Assembly (NCBI GenBank): GCA_964495075.1
Contig: CAZBUJ010000009.1
Span: forward strand, 50,144-114,143
Direction: 5' to 3'
Length of the DNA stretch: 64,000 nt
From: JAFGJQ01 sp964495075
Lineage (GTDB): Bacteria > Planctomycetota > Phycisphaerae > UBA1845
Part shown: positions 16,732 through 25,628 of the stretch, piece by piece
How the letters are laid out: each line of letters starts with the position of its first letter
Position numbering within the stretch: position 1 is the stretch's first letter
Translations under genes and position numbers: made by a program
The notes under the pieces: model-generated
The model's database searches: none
Seen by the model: only the letters and a program-made list of their open reading frames with translations
Told to the model about the DNA's origin: nothing

Positions 16732-19167
16732 TCAGGCCGGCCCGAGGGCTTCGACCATCCACTCGCACAGCCGTCGCATCAGGGCCTGGTGACCGAACGC
16801 CTCCAGCATTCGCTGTCGCATCCGGCGGGCGGTTTCCCGGCGCTCTTCCTCGTTGGTCAGAAATCGCTGGAGTTGCCCCGCGAGTTCGTCGGCCGAGCCG
16901 AAGGTGACGGCGTCAAGGTCCGGCCAGACGCGCAGCGAGGCCATCTGCACGTCGCTCCGTTCGCTCACCGCCCGGGCCGACGCCACGTGCTCCGGAGTGA
17001 TGGTCTCCTCGACGAAGGGGTCGGTGCCCATCATTTTGCGGACGGCCACGTACCACTCGTTCGCCGGCGGGGGCAACACTTCGGGCCAGCAGACGGTGTC
17101 GCCTGGCTTGACCCGGCCTTCGCACAGCGCTTCGTTCACGGGGCGGGCGGATCGGTCGGAATAGTCCACGGCGTGCCGGCGCAGCAGCAGGAACCCGCCC
17201 GCAGCGAGGCCGTCGAGCACCCGCTGGTGCATGGCGTTGTTGCAGCCGGCGTGCAGGTTCACCCTGGCCGCCCGCACCGCCCGGCCCAGCTCCGGGCCGT
17301 GCTTGAGATACCCGGCCGCGTACGTGGAGAACGTCGGGTGCGTGTCCCAGCCGTTGCCGTAGAGGCGGAAGACGTGGCCGGTCGCATCGGCCCAGCGGGC
17401 GGTCCACTCGATCGTCTGGCGGCGGATGAGTTGATCGACGATCGGGTGGATGAAGGTGTTGACCAGCGGCTCGCGCTGCGGCGGCCCCAGCTGGATTCCG
17501 AGGGCCGCCGCCGAGCGATCCAGGTAGGCGTACTTGTCGAGTCCGCCGTTGAGGTCCCCGTGTTGGGCGAGGGCGATCAGTTCCTCGTACATCGCGTCGA
17601 TCAGTCGCTGCATTCCGGCGTCGCAGTGCGTGCGAAACTCGTTGTGGACCGCGTCGGGGGCCCGCCCGCGGTTCGTGGCGAATGCGACGTCACAGGCGTA
17701 CGGCGAGTCCGGCTCGAGCGGACCGTCGCCGGCCAGCACGGCCTCGATGTCGACGCCTTCGTCGAAGAAGACGGCCGGGTCCGTAGCCATCTTGCATTCC
17801 AGGAACTGGTCGGCCGGGTAGCCGTAACCTTCCGACAACTCGTTACGCCCGAATCCCATGCAGAAATCGAGCGGGCCCATGGCTTCGCCCGTCTGGCGGT
17901 CGCACAACCACGGGAGGCGATCCTGGATCCACGTGACGAACGGAATGTTGTCGGTCACGCCGTCTCGCTGACCGGCGCGGGTGTGGTCGATCATGAGGAC
18001 CAGGTCGGGCTCGAAGTCGCGGATCGTGCTGAGGATGGTCTCCGGCGTGAGTCGGGCGTGGTTGCTGGGTTCGATCAGCAGGCGCGTGGGGCAGCCCAGG
18101 GCGTCGAACGCCCGAATCGTGTCACGCATCGAGTACTGCAGTACCGTCGTGAAGCGGCACGTCACGCCGAGCACACGCAGCGGCGGGGCGTTGCCGTGCA
18201 CCGCATCACGGTACCGCTGTTGCCACCAACGCCGGTCGCGTCCGGCGTACTTCGTCTCGACCGCTTCCCGAAGAGTCATGCAGCGCGCTTGTACCCGCGC
18301 GCCCAGTTTTTCCAGGAGCGGCGTCAGGCCTGTGCCGTTGGGTGGCGGGCCCCACAGGCCGGCTCGGACGACGGCCTGCGGCGGCGCGTTGGTCATGTCG
18401 TCTTCGATGATCTTGGCGAGTACGTCGAAGGCCTCGGGACCGAGGCAGAACCGTACGCGTTCGTCGGCCAGCAGGGCACGCCAGTCGCTCAGGTGAAAGG
18501 CGACGGCCACACCCAGCCAGGACGGCTCGATCTGGTAGAGCACCGCGCTGGCGCCGAGGAAGGTGTTCGCCGTGGCGGCATGGAGCCAGGGCAGGTGGTG
18601 GCCCAGACCGATCCCCTCGATCGCCATGGCCGGCGGGATGCGGCCGTTCAGTTGGGCGGCCAGCTCCGCCGCCGGCGGTTGCGGGACGTGGTTGGCGAAT
18701 CGCGGTCGCCAGCCGCCTTCCCGGTCGATCCGGCGGTCGAATACCTGGTACAGTCCGTGCGCGGTCTGGTGCAGCTCGAGAAACCGCCGCTCCGCCCGCC
18801 ACGCGGCGGCCACGTCGTCGGCGAAGTCGCGGTGCTCGCGGGCGGCGGCCAGGTTGGCTTCGAACGGCTGGTTGAATCGGCTCCACGCGATCTGGCCGTC
18901 GTGCCGGGTCGCGGCGAGCTGCCGGCGCAGGGCCGCGAAGGCGGGCTGCTGCCGGACGGACTCGGACAGCCCCTCGCCCAGGGCGGCGGCCCGCCGCAGC
19001 AGGCCGACTTCCGCCAGACGGCGCATCAGCAGGAACCGGAGCTCGTCGTGCGGCTCGCCTTGCGACAGCACCGCCGTGGCGCCCGTGACGAACGGCCCCA
19101 ACTCCCCTCGGCGTCCCAGCGCGAGCAGTTCGTCGACCGTGGTCGTGGGTGTGAGCGTCGTTTGCAT
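16732..19167 (-). CDS. Large CgeB-like glycosyltransferase
   Basis: This 811-residue protein has a C-terminal region like the CgeB/glycosyltransferase group 1 family: DLVLMIDHTRAG, PFVTWIQDRLPWL, LYGNGWDTHPTF and VNLHAGCNNAMHQRVLDG with a following GGFLLLRR. The last part matches the nucleotide-sugar binding half of a GT-B fold. The N-terminal 330 residues are a helical domain with no clear match. The ATG at 19167 is preferred because the frame upstream runs through a structured non-coding region. It is convergent with the operon at 757-16628 and divergent from the GT2 gene at 19325. It probably assembles the glycan. Confidence 0.72.
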   Translation of the reverse strand: MQTTLTPTTTVDELLALGRRGELGPFVTGATAVLSQGEPHDELRFLLMRRLAEVGLLRRAAALGEGLSESVRQQPAFAALRRQLAATRHDGQIAWSRFNQPFEANLAAAREHRDFADDVAAAWRAERRFLELHQTAHGLYQVFDRRIDREGGWRPRFANHVPQPPAAELAAQLNGRIPPAMAIEGIGLGHHLPWLHAATANTFLGASAVLYQIEPSWLGVAVAFHLSDWRALLADERVRFCLGPEAFDVLAKIIEDDMTNAPPQAVVRAGLWGPPPNGTGLTPLLEKLGARVQARCMTLREAVETKYAGRDRRWWQQRYRDAVHGNAPPLRVLGVTCRFTTVLQYSMRDTIRAFDALGCPTRLLIEPSNHARLTPETILSTIRDFEPDLVLMIDHTRAGQRDGVTDNIPFVTWIQDRLPWLCDRQTGEAMGPLDFCMGFGRNELSEGYGYPADQFLECKMATDPAVFFDEGVDIEAVLAGDGPLEPDSPYACDVAFATNRGRAPDAVHNEFRTHCDAGMQRLIDAMYEELIALAQHGDLNGGLDKYAYLDRSAAALGIQLGPPQREPLVNTFIHPIVDQLIRRQTIEWTARWADATGHVFRLYGNGWDTHPTFSTYAAGYLKHGPELGRAVRAARVNLHAGCNNAMHQRVLDGLAAGGFLLLRRHAVDYSDRSARPVNEALCEGRVKPGDTVCWPEVLPPPANEWYVAVRKMMGTDPFVEETITPEHVASARAVSERSDVQMASLRVWPDLDAVTFGSADELAGQLQRFLTNEEERRETARRMRQRMLEAFGHQALMRRLCEWMVEALGPA

Positions 19168-19187
19168 CGGTGCCGTCTTCGGTGACG

Positions 19188-19239
19188 TATCGGCACCGGT
19201 CGGCGATCGCCTAAAGGCGTTTCGGGGCCGGTGCCGATA
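19188..19239. repeat. Perfect 12-bp inverted repeat between divergent glycosyltransferase genes
   Basis: TATCGGCACCGG at 19188-19199 is the exact reverse complement of CCGGTGCCGATA at 19228-19239. The 28-base loop holds a second small stem, CGCC-TAAA-GGCG. It lies 21 bases ahead of the leftward gene and 86 ahead of the rightward one. It could be an operator or a structured leader. Confidence 0.6.
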
Positions 19240-19324
19240 ATCTCCGGACGGTCGGGCCTGGAGAGGGTGTGCCCCGGGCCGACCCCCGCCGACACTCCGG
19301 CGACCGGCTGGCGGCAGGACAAGC

Positions 19325-20749
19325 GTGGAACGCGAGCGTGACCTCATGCCGGACCGGCCCGACATCTCCATCATCACTCCGTGTTACAACGCGGAGGACA
19401 CGATCGACGATACGCTGGCGTCGATTTGCGGGCAAACGCATACCAACTGGGAAGCGATCTGCATCGATGACGAGTCCACGGACGCCACCCCGGAGCGACT
19501 CGCCGAGCACGCACGGCGCGACGCGCGGATCCGTGTGCTGCACGGTCCGCACGGTGGACCCGGACCCGCCCGTAACCTCGGCGTGGCGGCCGCCCGGGCC
19601 GACCGGCTGCTGTTCGTCGACGCGGACGACCAGCTTCGGCCCGATGCCGTGGCGGTGCTGCTCGAAATGGCCGGGCGATGCGACGACCGCACACTCGTCG
19701 TCGCCGGCTATGAACTCCTGGATGAGGTCGGCCGACCGTTGTCGCTGTACCGGTTTCCCCGCGTGGATCACTTCAGCGTGGATGGGCTGCTGCGTGGCAA
19801 CCCGTTGACTCCGATGACTTTGGTTCCGGCCGCGATGCTCGACGCAGAGGCGTTCGATGCCCGCCAGGAGGTGCAGCCTTGCGCGGACTGGGACTTGTGG
19901 TTGCGGTTGGCGTCGACGGGCGCGAAATGCGTGGCCGTACCCCGCGTGCTGTTTCGTTATCGCCTGCGCGCCCTCAGCATGAGCCATCACGCGGATGCGA
20001 CCCACGCGGCGGCCCGGTACGTGGTGGAACGATGGCTGCCCCGGGCGACCGATCCCGGGTCCCTGCACGATGCTCGGCATCGCACGGCGTACAACGGCGG
20101 AGCGGTCGCTCTCGCGGCGGGCGATCCGCGTGCGATCGATCGTTTCCTGGCCGATCTGCCGGAACTGGATCCGAGTGACGAGTTCCTCGCGCACGTGGTT
20201 GGCTGTCTGCAATACGCCTTCGTGTTCGTACGCGGTGCCATCGGGCAGGCCTGGCACGACCGCGCCGACGATTGGCTCGCGGAGATTCGCGACTGGGTAC
20301 AGGCGACACCGATCGCCCCGCACGCCGGTCGGATGCTGGCCCAGCCGGTCGGCTTCGCGGTGGATTCACGTCGGCCGCTGGCGGCGGCGACGGATTTCAT
20401 CGACCGCCACGTGGCGGCGACGGTCGTGGTGTACGGGTTGGGGACGAACGGGTTGATCGTCCTGGAGCATCTCCGCGGTGATCGGGGAATCGACGCGGCC
20501 CGCCTGCGGGCGGCGGACGACCGGTTGACGGACGATCAACTCGCGGTGGCCGGAGTGGCTCGAGTCGATCCGCGCCGGTGGGACGGCTGGCCGCCCGACA
20601 CGGTGGTGCTGGTGACGCCCAATGACCACGAGTTGATCTGCCGCCACCTGGCGCGAGCTGGCGGCCGCGAAGGCCGTCATTTTCTCGTGGTGCCGACCGC
20701 GCGGAGCGTAGCCGGCCCCCGCGCCGCCTGGCACGGGCTCCCCGCCTGA
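19325..20749 (+). CDS. Family 2 glycosyltransferase with C-terminal NAD-binding-like domain
   Basis: This 474-residue protein has a GT2 catalytic domain: ISIITPCYNAEDTIDDTLAS, CIDDESTDATPE, then the DXD-like motif LFVDADDQL (about residues 98-106) and CADWDLWLRL. GT2 enzymes transfer a sugar from a nucleotide donor at the cytoplasmic face of the membrane. The C-terminal 110 residues (ATVVVYGLGTNGLIVLEHL) resemble a small Rossmann-like domain also found in glycan-locus proteins. The GTG at 19325 has AGGAC upstream; an ATG at 19346 is possible. It ends just before palindromic repeat copy 2. Confidence 0.83.
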   Translation: MERERDLMPDRPDISIITPCYNAEDTIDDTLASICGQTHTNWEAICIDDESTDATPERLAEHARRDARIRVLHGPHGGPGPARNLGVAAARADRLLFVDADDQLRPDAVAVLLEMAGRCDDRTLVVAGYELLDEVGRPLSLYRFPRVDHFSVDGLLRGNPLTPMTLVPAAMLDAEAFDARQEVQPCADWDLWLRLASTGAKCVAVPRVLFRYRLRALSMSHHADATHAAARYVVERWLPRATDPGSLHDARHRTAYNGGAVALAAGDPRAIDRFLADLPELDPSDEFLAHVVGCLQYAFVFVRGAIGQAWHDRADDWLAEIRDWVQATPIAPHAGRMLAQPVGFAVDSRRPLAAATDFIDRHVAATVVVYGLGTNGLIVLEHLRGDRGIDAARLRAADDRLTDDQLAVAGVARVDPRRWDGWPPDTVVLVTPNDHELICRHLARAGGREGRHFLVVPTARSVAGPRAAWHGLPA

Positions 20750-21053
20750 CCCGACCGCAGGCCGTGTCCTCCCGACCTGCGGATCAACTGTTCTGGAAGC
20801 TATCCCCAAACCCGTGTGGCACCCGCCTGGCACCGGTGTTTCCTCGGCTCCGGGATAGCTTCCACTCGCTCGGCCGAAGGCCGCAAGCCTGTCGTAGCCC
20901 TGCAGCGGCTGACGGCAAAACGGAGGGCGGGTCCTCCATGCCGAAAACGGCGGCGATCCCAAAGAGAGGTTGCGGGAACGGTACGCACGGAAGTTGGCCC
21001 CGCACGGCCATGCGCTCCGGTCTGCTCCTATCCGGTCTCTCGGCCGAGGGCCG
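20750..21053. other. Convergent intergenic region with palindromic repeat
   Basis: This region lies between the GT2 gene and the response-regulator gene, which converge on it. Its clearest content is the 68-nt repeat at 20796-20863. The rest is GC-rich sequence with short inverted segments such as CTCGGCCGAAGGCC and CTCGGCCGAGGGCC. Open frames crossing it on the minus strand encode low-complexity arginine-rich sequence and are not credible genes. Confidence 0.5.
20796..20863. repeat. 68-nt palindromic repeat, copy 2
   Basis: The outer arms GGAAGCTATCCC (20795-20806) and GGGATAGCTTCC (20852-20863) are a perfect 12-bp inverted repeat. The element aligns without gaps with 16635-16702. The two copies bracket the glycosyltransferase pair, and each lies between convergent genes. 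Confidence 0.8.
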
Positions 21054-21674
21054 TCAGATACCGGCGAGTACGGCGAGGCGGATCAGGTCGGCCAGCGTTT
21101 CGGACTCGGTTTTGTGCATGATGCGGGCACGGTGTGCCTCGACCGTCCGCGTGCTGATCCCGAGTCGTGCGGCGATCTCCTTGCTGAGCAGCCCTTCCGC
21201 CACCATCTCAAGGACTTCCCGTTCGCGTTCCGTCAGCTGTTTGAGGCGGGTCCCGGCGTGGGCTCGGCGGGCGGCCTCGGCTTTCACGCGGTGGTCTTTC
21301 TGGAGTGCGCCCCGGACGCAAGTCAGCAGCGTCTGGCCGTCGAACGGTTTTTCAAGGAAATCGACGGCGCCGGCCTTCATCGCGCGGATCGCGATCGGCA
21401 CGTCGGCGTGGCCCGTGATCATGATCACCGGCAGATCCACGTGGCGGGCTTTCAGTTGCTCCTGCAATTCAAGCCCGGTCATGCCCTGGAGCCGAACGTC
21501 CAGCACGACGCACCCTTGCATCCCATCGCTGCACGCGGCCAGGAACTCTTCGGCCGACGCATAGAGCTGGTGAGCGAGGCCCGACCGGCTGAGAAGCCAT
21601 CCCATCGAGTCACGGAACGCCGGGTCATCATCCACAACGAATACGATCGGTTCCTGGCACATTAGAAGAAGCAT
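21054..21674 (-). CDS. FixJ-type two-component response regulator
   Basis: The 206-residue protein has a receiver domain (VVDDDPAFRDSM, phospho-acceptor Asp59 in VVLDVRLQG, Lys in FLEKPF) and a C-terminal LuxR-type helix-turn-helix (LTEREREVLEMVAEGLLSKE, then ISTRTVEAHR). It matches FixJ/TodT-like regulators that bind DNA when phosphorylated. The partner is probably the kinase just upstream on the same strand (21798-23699), 123 bases away. Two ATGs, 21674 and 21662, are possible starts. A perfect 10-bp palindrome lies 51 bases ahead and could be an operator. Confidence 0.9.
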   Translation of the reverse strand: MLLLMCQEPIVFVVDDDPAFRDSMGWLLSRSGLAHQLYASAEEFLAACSDGMQGCVVLDVRLQGMTGLELQEQLKARHVDLPVIMITGHADVPIAIRAMKAGAVDFLEKPFDGQTLLTCVRGALQKDHRVKAEAARRAHAGTRLKQLTEREREVLEMVAEGLLSKEIAARLGISTRTVEAHRARIMHKTESETLADLIRLAVLAGI

Positions 21675-21724
21675 GGGTCTCGTGTCCCATGCAACGTATG
21701 TTAGTGGCGGACCAACGGCGGCGT

Positions 21725-21734
21725 AATACGTATT
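21725..21734. promoter_or_regulatory. AATACGTATT palindrome upstream of the response regulator
   Basis: This perfect 10-bp palindrome lies in the 123-base gap between the kinase and regulator genes. It is AT-rich against a GC-rich background. A related TACGTT/AACGTA step sits closer to the regulator start (about 21690). It may be a binding site for the FixJ-like regulator; no other copy was seen. Confidence 0.3.
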
Positions 21735-21797
21735 TCTACGGATGCAAGCGATTCCAGGGCCCCTTTTTCCGACTCGGTGCGGCTTTATCTCGCTCGA

Positions 21798-23699
21798 TTA
21801 TGACTTGGGGGCCGCCGGCGCCCGACCTGCGGACGGCAGCGTAAACTGAAATGAAGTGCCGTGCGGGTCGTGGTGACGGGCCGTCAACCGCCCGCCATGG
21901 TCTTCGATGATCGACCGGCAGATGGCCAGGCCGAGTCCAAGCCCTTCGGCCCGGGTGGTGTAGTATGGGTCGAAAACCCGTTCGAGCTGATCGTCGGTCA
22001 ATCCGGTGCCGTTGTCGGTGACCGTGATCTGCACGAGGCGATCCGTGCTGTGACGGGTCTGGATCATGATGGTCGGGTTACGGATGTTTTCGGCCACGAG
22101 GGCCTCCACCGCATTCTTGAGCAGGTTCGTGACGACCTGCTGGAGCAGGACGCGGTCGCCGACGGTGTGGGGGGCCGGGTCCGCGAGGTCCGCGGTGACC
22201 ACCACCCCGGCGACGGAGGTCTCGTGGTCGAGCAGCTCGATGACATCGCGGACCACGTCGTTCAAGTTCACTTCGGTCAGTTCCCGCTCGCGTCGGCCGA
22301 CGAAACGGCGGGTCCGACGGATCACGCGGGCCGCCCGGCGGGCCTCGGCCGCGATGCGGCCCATCGCGTCCAGCAGGGTGTCCCGGCTCCCAGTGTCGTC
22401 ACGGATCATGGCGGCGCAGCCCGCGGCGTAGTTGCTGATCGCCCCCAGTGGCTGATTGAGCTCGTGGGCCATGGTGGTGGCCATCTCGCCGATCGTGCTC
22501 AACCGTGACAGGTGGGCGAGGTCGGCCAGTCGTGACCGCGCCAATTCCTCCGCCCGCTTCATCTCGGTCGCGTCGCGGGTGATGGCCAGGATCTCGACGA
22601 CCGAGCCGGACTGCGGATCGCGGATGCTCCGCGATTTCGAGTCCACCCACACGAACGAGCCGTCCGCCCGGCGAAGGCGGCACCGGATGTGGACGTCGCC
22701 CACCCCCTGCCGGATGACTTGGTGCCGGTCATGCACCATCGGGAGGTCCTCCGGATGGACGAAATCGAAGATGTTTCGCCCGATTATCTCCGATGGGGCG
22801 CGCCCCAGGAGTGAACGGCAGGCCGGTGAGGCATATCGACAGACACCTTCGGTGTCGTGCCGCGTGATCATGTCCGAAGCATGGTCGGCCAGCAGGCGGT
22901 AGCGGGCTTCGCTGTCCTGCAGGGCTTCTTCCGCGCGGCGATGTTCGGTGAGGTCGCTGAGGACGGCGAAGAGCCCGGCCACGTTTCCGTTCTCGTCGAC
23001 GTCGGGGACATAGCTCGCTCGCATCCACCGCTGTCCCCAGGGGGAGACGGCAATATCCGCCTCGAATGTGACCGGCACGCCCGCGAGCGCGAGGTCCATG
23101 TGCGGCTTGACCTGGGTGGCGTAGACGGACTCGCCCACCACGTCGCGCACGTGTCGCCCCACGATGTCCGTCCATTGTTCGGCGCGCCAGATTTCATATT
23201 GTCGATTGGCGAACTGGTAGTACCCGTTCGAGTCGATGTAGGCGATCAGCGAGGCCACGTTCTCCATGACGAGCCGGAGCTGGGATGCCCTTCGCCGCGC
23301 GTTGGCCTCGGCCGCCTTGAGGGCGGTGATGTCGAATCCCGCCCCGTACACGTGCGTGACGCGTCCCGCCTCGGGGTCCTGCTCCGGTCGAGCGGCGTCG
23401 CGCACCCAACGGATCTCGCCCGATTGCCCGACGGCGCGGAGGACGCGGACATCATCCCGACCGGCCAGCAAAGCGGCTTTGCGCTCCGCCGCGATCGGCG
23501 CGTCGTCGGCGTGCAGCGTCAGTCCGAGGCCGTCACACCCGATCACGTGCCGCTCCTCGTAGGCGAACAGGCGCCGGAAGCCGGGCGAGACCCATTCATA
23601 GAGCAGGCGTCCGTCCAGCGTCACGTTCAGGGCGTACAGGTAGTCGGCCGCCAGTTCCGCCGCCCGGTGCAGGGCCGCGTTGCGCTCATCGGGCTGCAT
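21798..23699 (-). CDS. Multi-PAS sensor histidine kinase, FixL-like
   Basis: This 633-residue protein has three PAS-type domains (about residues 15-130, 140-260 and 265-385), the first two closed by FDITALK and LSDLTEH and the third by ITRDATEMKRAEE. The dimerisation domain follows with the phospho-acceptor His in TMAHELNQPLGAISN (about 415) and then the ATPase domain: NLLKNAVEAL, DNGTGLTDDQ, GLGLGLAICRSI. No membrane segment is seen, so the signal is cytoplasmic. ATG 23699 is chosen because AGAGGA precedes it; a GTG at 23768 has no ribosome site. It pairs with the regulator at 21054. Confidence 0.9.
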   Translation of the reverse strand: MQPDERNAALHRAAELAADYLYALNVTLDGRLLYEWVSPGFRRLFAYEERHVIGCDGLGLTLHADDAPIAAERKAALLAGRDDVRVLRAVGQSGEIRWVRDAARPEQDPEAGRVTHVYGAGFDITALKAAEANARRRASQLRLVMENVASLIAYIDSNGYYQFANRQYEIWRAEQWTDIVGRHVRDVVGESVYATQVKPHMDLALAGVPVTFEADIAVSPWGQRWMRASYVPDVDENGNVAGLFAVLSDLTEHRRAEEALQDSEARYRLLADHASDMITRHDTEGVCRYASPACRSLLGRAPSEIIGRNIFDFVHPEDLPMVHDRHQVIRQGVGDVHIRCRLRRADGSFVWVDSKSRSIRDPQSGSVVEILAITRDATEMKRAEELARSRLADLAHLSRLSTIGEMATTMAHELNQPLGAISNYAAGCAAMIRDDTGSRDTLLDAMGRIAAEARRAARVIRRTRRFVGRRERELTEVNLNDVVRDVIELLDHETSVAGVVVTADLADPAPHTVGDRVLLQQVVTNLLKNAVEALVAENIRNPTIMIQTRHSTDRLVQITVTDNGTGLTDDQLERVFDPYYTTRAEGLGLGLAICRSIIEDHGGRLTARHHDPHGTSFQFTLPSAGRAPAAPKS

Positions 23700-24098
23700 G
23701 ATGATCCTCTGCCAATCGCCGATGCGAATGCCGGGTCGGGACGTGGCCGGCAACCCGATTATCGGCACATCGCCAAGGGACTATTCTGACCGATCGTGCC
23801 CGGCACGGCGATGCCGTATTTGTACGCAATTGGAGGCCAGATGTGTAGTGCCGTGCAGCGAATGCCCGATGAGTGTGGCAAGGGGGTCGAATTGTTCCAG
23901 GGGCCGCAATCCAGGCGGGGAGGTACTTACAACACGGCCTGCGGTGACGCGTGGCGCCCCTGGGACCCGACCGACCACAACACCGCAGGCGTTTTTTTGG
24001 GTGCGGCCACTGGCCAGCGGTGGGATGATATAGAGTGGCCGGTCCAGGGGTGGTGGGCTACCCCGCCGGGCCGTCGCGTGTGCCGCGAGCCAATCCCG
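23700..24098. other. Intergenic region with an isolated plus-strand terminator
   Basis: This region separates the FixL-like kinase start from the fapA-like stop, both on the minus strand. The plus strand carries an intrinsic terminator at 23938-23998 although no plus-strand gene ends here. The 160 bases ahead of it hold further pairing segments, including CCAGGGGC at 23897-23904 and GCCCCTGG at 23956-23963. This may mark a small RNA of about 150-200 nt. No convincing protein frame is present. Confidence 0.45.
23938..23998 (+). terminator. Intrinsic terminator with no recognised gene upstream
   Basis: CCTGCGGTG (23938-23946) pairs perfectly with CACCGCAGG (23981-23989). A run of seven T follows at 23992-23998, which is the plus-strand orientation. 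No plus-strand gene is found for more than 3 kb upstream, so it probably ends a non-coding transcript. Confidence 0.6.
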
Positions 24099-25598
24099 CT
24101 ACTCTGCGGTTTCCTCTTCGAACTCCACCTTGCGGCTATTGAGTTCGGTAACCGAGCCGGTGAGCTGGTTGACCGCGGCCACCACCGTGTGGTTCTTGAT
24201 CTTGCGTTTGTGAATGCGGATGGGTCCCTTCATTTCCTTGACGAACGACGTGACGCGGTCGTCGATGCGGACGGTCACGCCCTGGCAGACCTTGGAACTG
24301 ACCAGCACGTAGGGCCCGAAGTCCTCCGCCGTCTCGTGTTCGCCCGACGGTACGTAGACGGCCGCCATGCCGTCCTTGACGCGTTGCTCGACCTTGTTGA
24401 TCTCGGCCTCGATGGAGTCCGCCTGGAACATGAGCTCGGTGGCCCGTTCCCGCTGATGCTGGGCGAGGTGCTTGGCCTGCGCCATGAGCGGGGAAACGGT
24501 TTCCCGGATCCGCTCGATCGCCTTACGCCGCCGCGCGTTCTCGATCTCCGCCACCTTGGCCTCGCGGAGCAGGTCTTCCCGCACCCCCACCGCCACGTCG
24601 GTCGGCACGCCGGCATCGCTGCCCACGACCTTGGCCTCAATGGCCACCCGGGCGTACACCTTGCCGCCAATCACCGCCCCGTTGGGGATCAACAGCCGGG
24701 ATTCCGTATTGACACGGCTGTTGAGCACTTCCTTGCCGATCGTGATGTCGCCCTCCGCGTCGACTTGGGCTTCCGCGCAGAACTTGGCGGCGATCGTACC
24801 GCCGGACCGGACAAAACCCTTGTCCCGGTTGAGGATGCCACCCCGCACTTCGATATGCTCCGCAGCGTCCACTTCCGCCGCTTCGATTGCCCCGCCCACC
24901 GTGAGCCACCGGTCCGTCCGGACCTGGAACAGGTCCTGGATGTTGCCCCGCACGTTGACCGGCGTGGGCGAGTTGATGTGGCCGACGGAGAAATCCACGT
25001 TCTCCGTGATCTCAAGCACGGTGACGACGGTGATGCGTCCGTCCGCGACGTTGACCCGACCGGCCTCCTGGGCGACGACGGTGGTGCCGTCCTCCGCCAG
25101 GACGACGTTTTCGTTCAGTTCGATTTCGCTGGGCGCCTTTCGGATGGGGATTTCGTTGCCGTGGACGTCTATGCCGGGCGTGGCCGGGACGGCGGGCGTG
25201 ATGTGGCCGATGGTGTCCCCCGCGTTCACCATCACGAACTTGGAGACGTCGTAGTGGCTGAGACGCCTTTCGTCTTCGTCCTCGTTGATGGCCTCCTCGC
25301 GAGGGGCGATGGGTTCATACCACTCAAAGGTAGCATCCTTGCCCTCATCGAGTGGGCGGCCTTTGGCGATCAGTACGGGTTCATACGCGTGCCTTCCAGC
25401 GGTGATTCGCGCGATGTACTCCTGGATCCGGGAGGTGACGGCGTCGTCAACCATGATCCTGGCCTGCTCGAGGGCGACCACTACGTCGCTGGTGGTGACG
25501 TGTTTGAAGTCGGCCTCGTCGCGCAGGCGGATCGTCGCCGTGAGGTGGTCTTCCGCTACCACGACGCGAAATGGTGTACTGACCTTTGTCGTACTCAT
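24099..25598 (-). CDS. FapA/DUF342 family protein
   Basis: This 499-residue protein is a DUF342 (FapA) member. Such proteins have a right-handed beta-helix of repeated short strands in the middle (about residues 180-320, with repeats such as IEVRGGILNRDKG and ITIGKEVLNSRV) and a coiled coil near the C-terminus (about 345-430). GDTIGHITPAVPATPGIDVHG is the characteristic N-terminal signature. Their role is poorly known; some affect motility, biofilm or cell division. ATG 25598 after AAGGGG is the start. It is the third gene after cheX and cheY, so it probably works with that signalling pair. Confidence 0.85.
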   Translation of the reverse strand: MSTTKVSTPFRVVVAEDHLTATIRLRDEADFKHVTTSDVVVALEQARIMVDDAVTSRIQEYIARITAGRHAYEPVLIAKGRPLDEGKDATFEWYEPIAPREEAINEDEDERRLSHYDVSKFVMVNAGDTIGHITPAVPATPGIDVHGNEIPIRKAPSEIELNENVVLAEDGTTVVAQEAGRVNVADGRITVVTVLEITENVDFSVGHINSPTPVNVRGNIQDLFQVRTDRWLTVGGAIEAAEVDAAEHIEVRGGILNRDKGFVRSGGTIAAKFCAEAQVDAEGDITIGKEVLNSRVNTESRLLIPNGAVIGGKVYARVAIEAKVVGSDAGVPTDVAVGVREDLLREAKVAEIENARRRKAIERIRETVSPLMAQAKHLAQHQRERATELMFQADSIEAEINKVEQRVKDGMAAVYVPSGEHETAEDFGPYVLVSSKVCQGVTVRIDDRVTSFVKEMKGPIRIHKRKIKNHTVVAAVNQLTGSVTELNSRKVEFEEETAE

Positions 25599-25628
25599 GC
25601 CGAGCCCCTTCGGCATCGGCCCGGTGGA

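Noticed and set aside
16666..19185. Plus-strand open frame of 839 codons
   Set aside because: It mirrors the CgeB-like glycosyltransferase on the minus strand and has no domain or ribosome site.
23940..23990. Minus-strand CCTGCGGTGTTGTGG resembling the 5' part of 6S RNA
   Set aside because: The segment folds as a local hairpin with its neighbour instead of a 180-nt closed rod, and the T-run shows the plus strand is the transcribed side.
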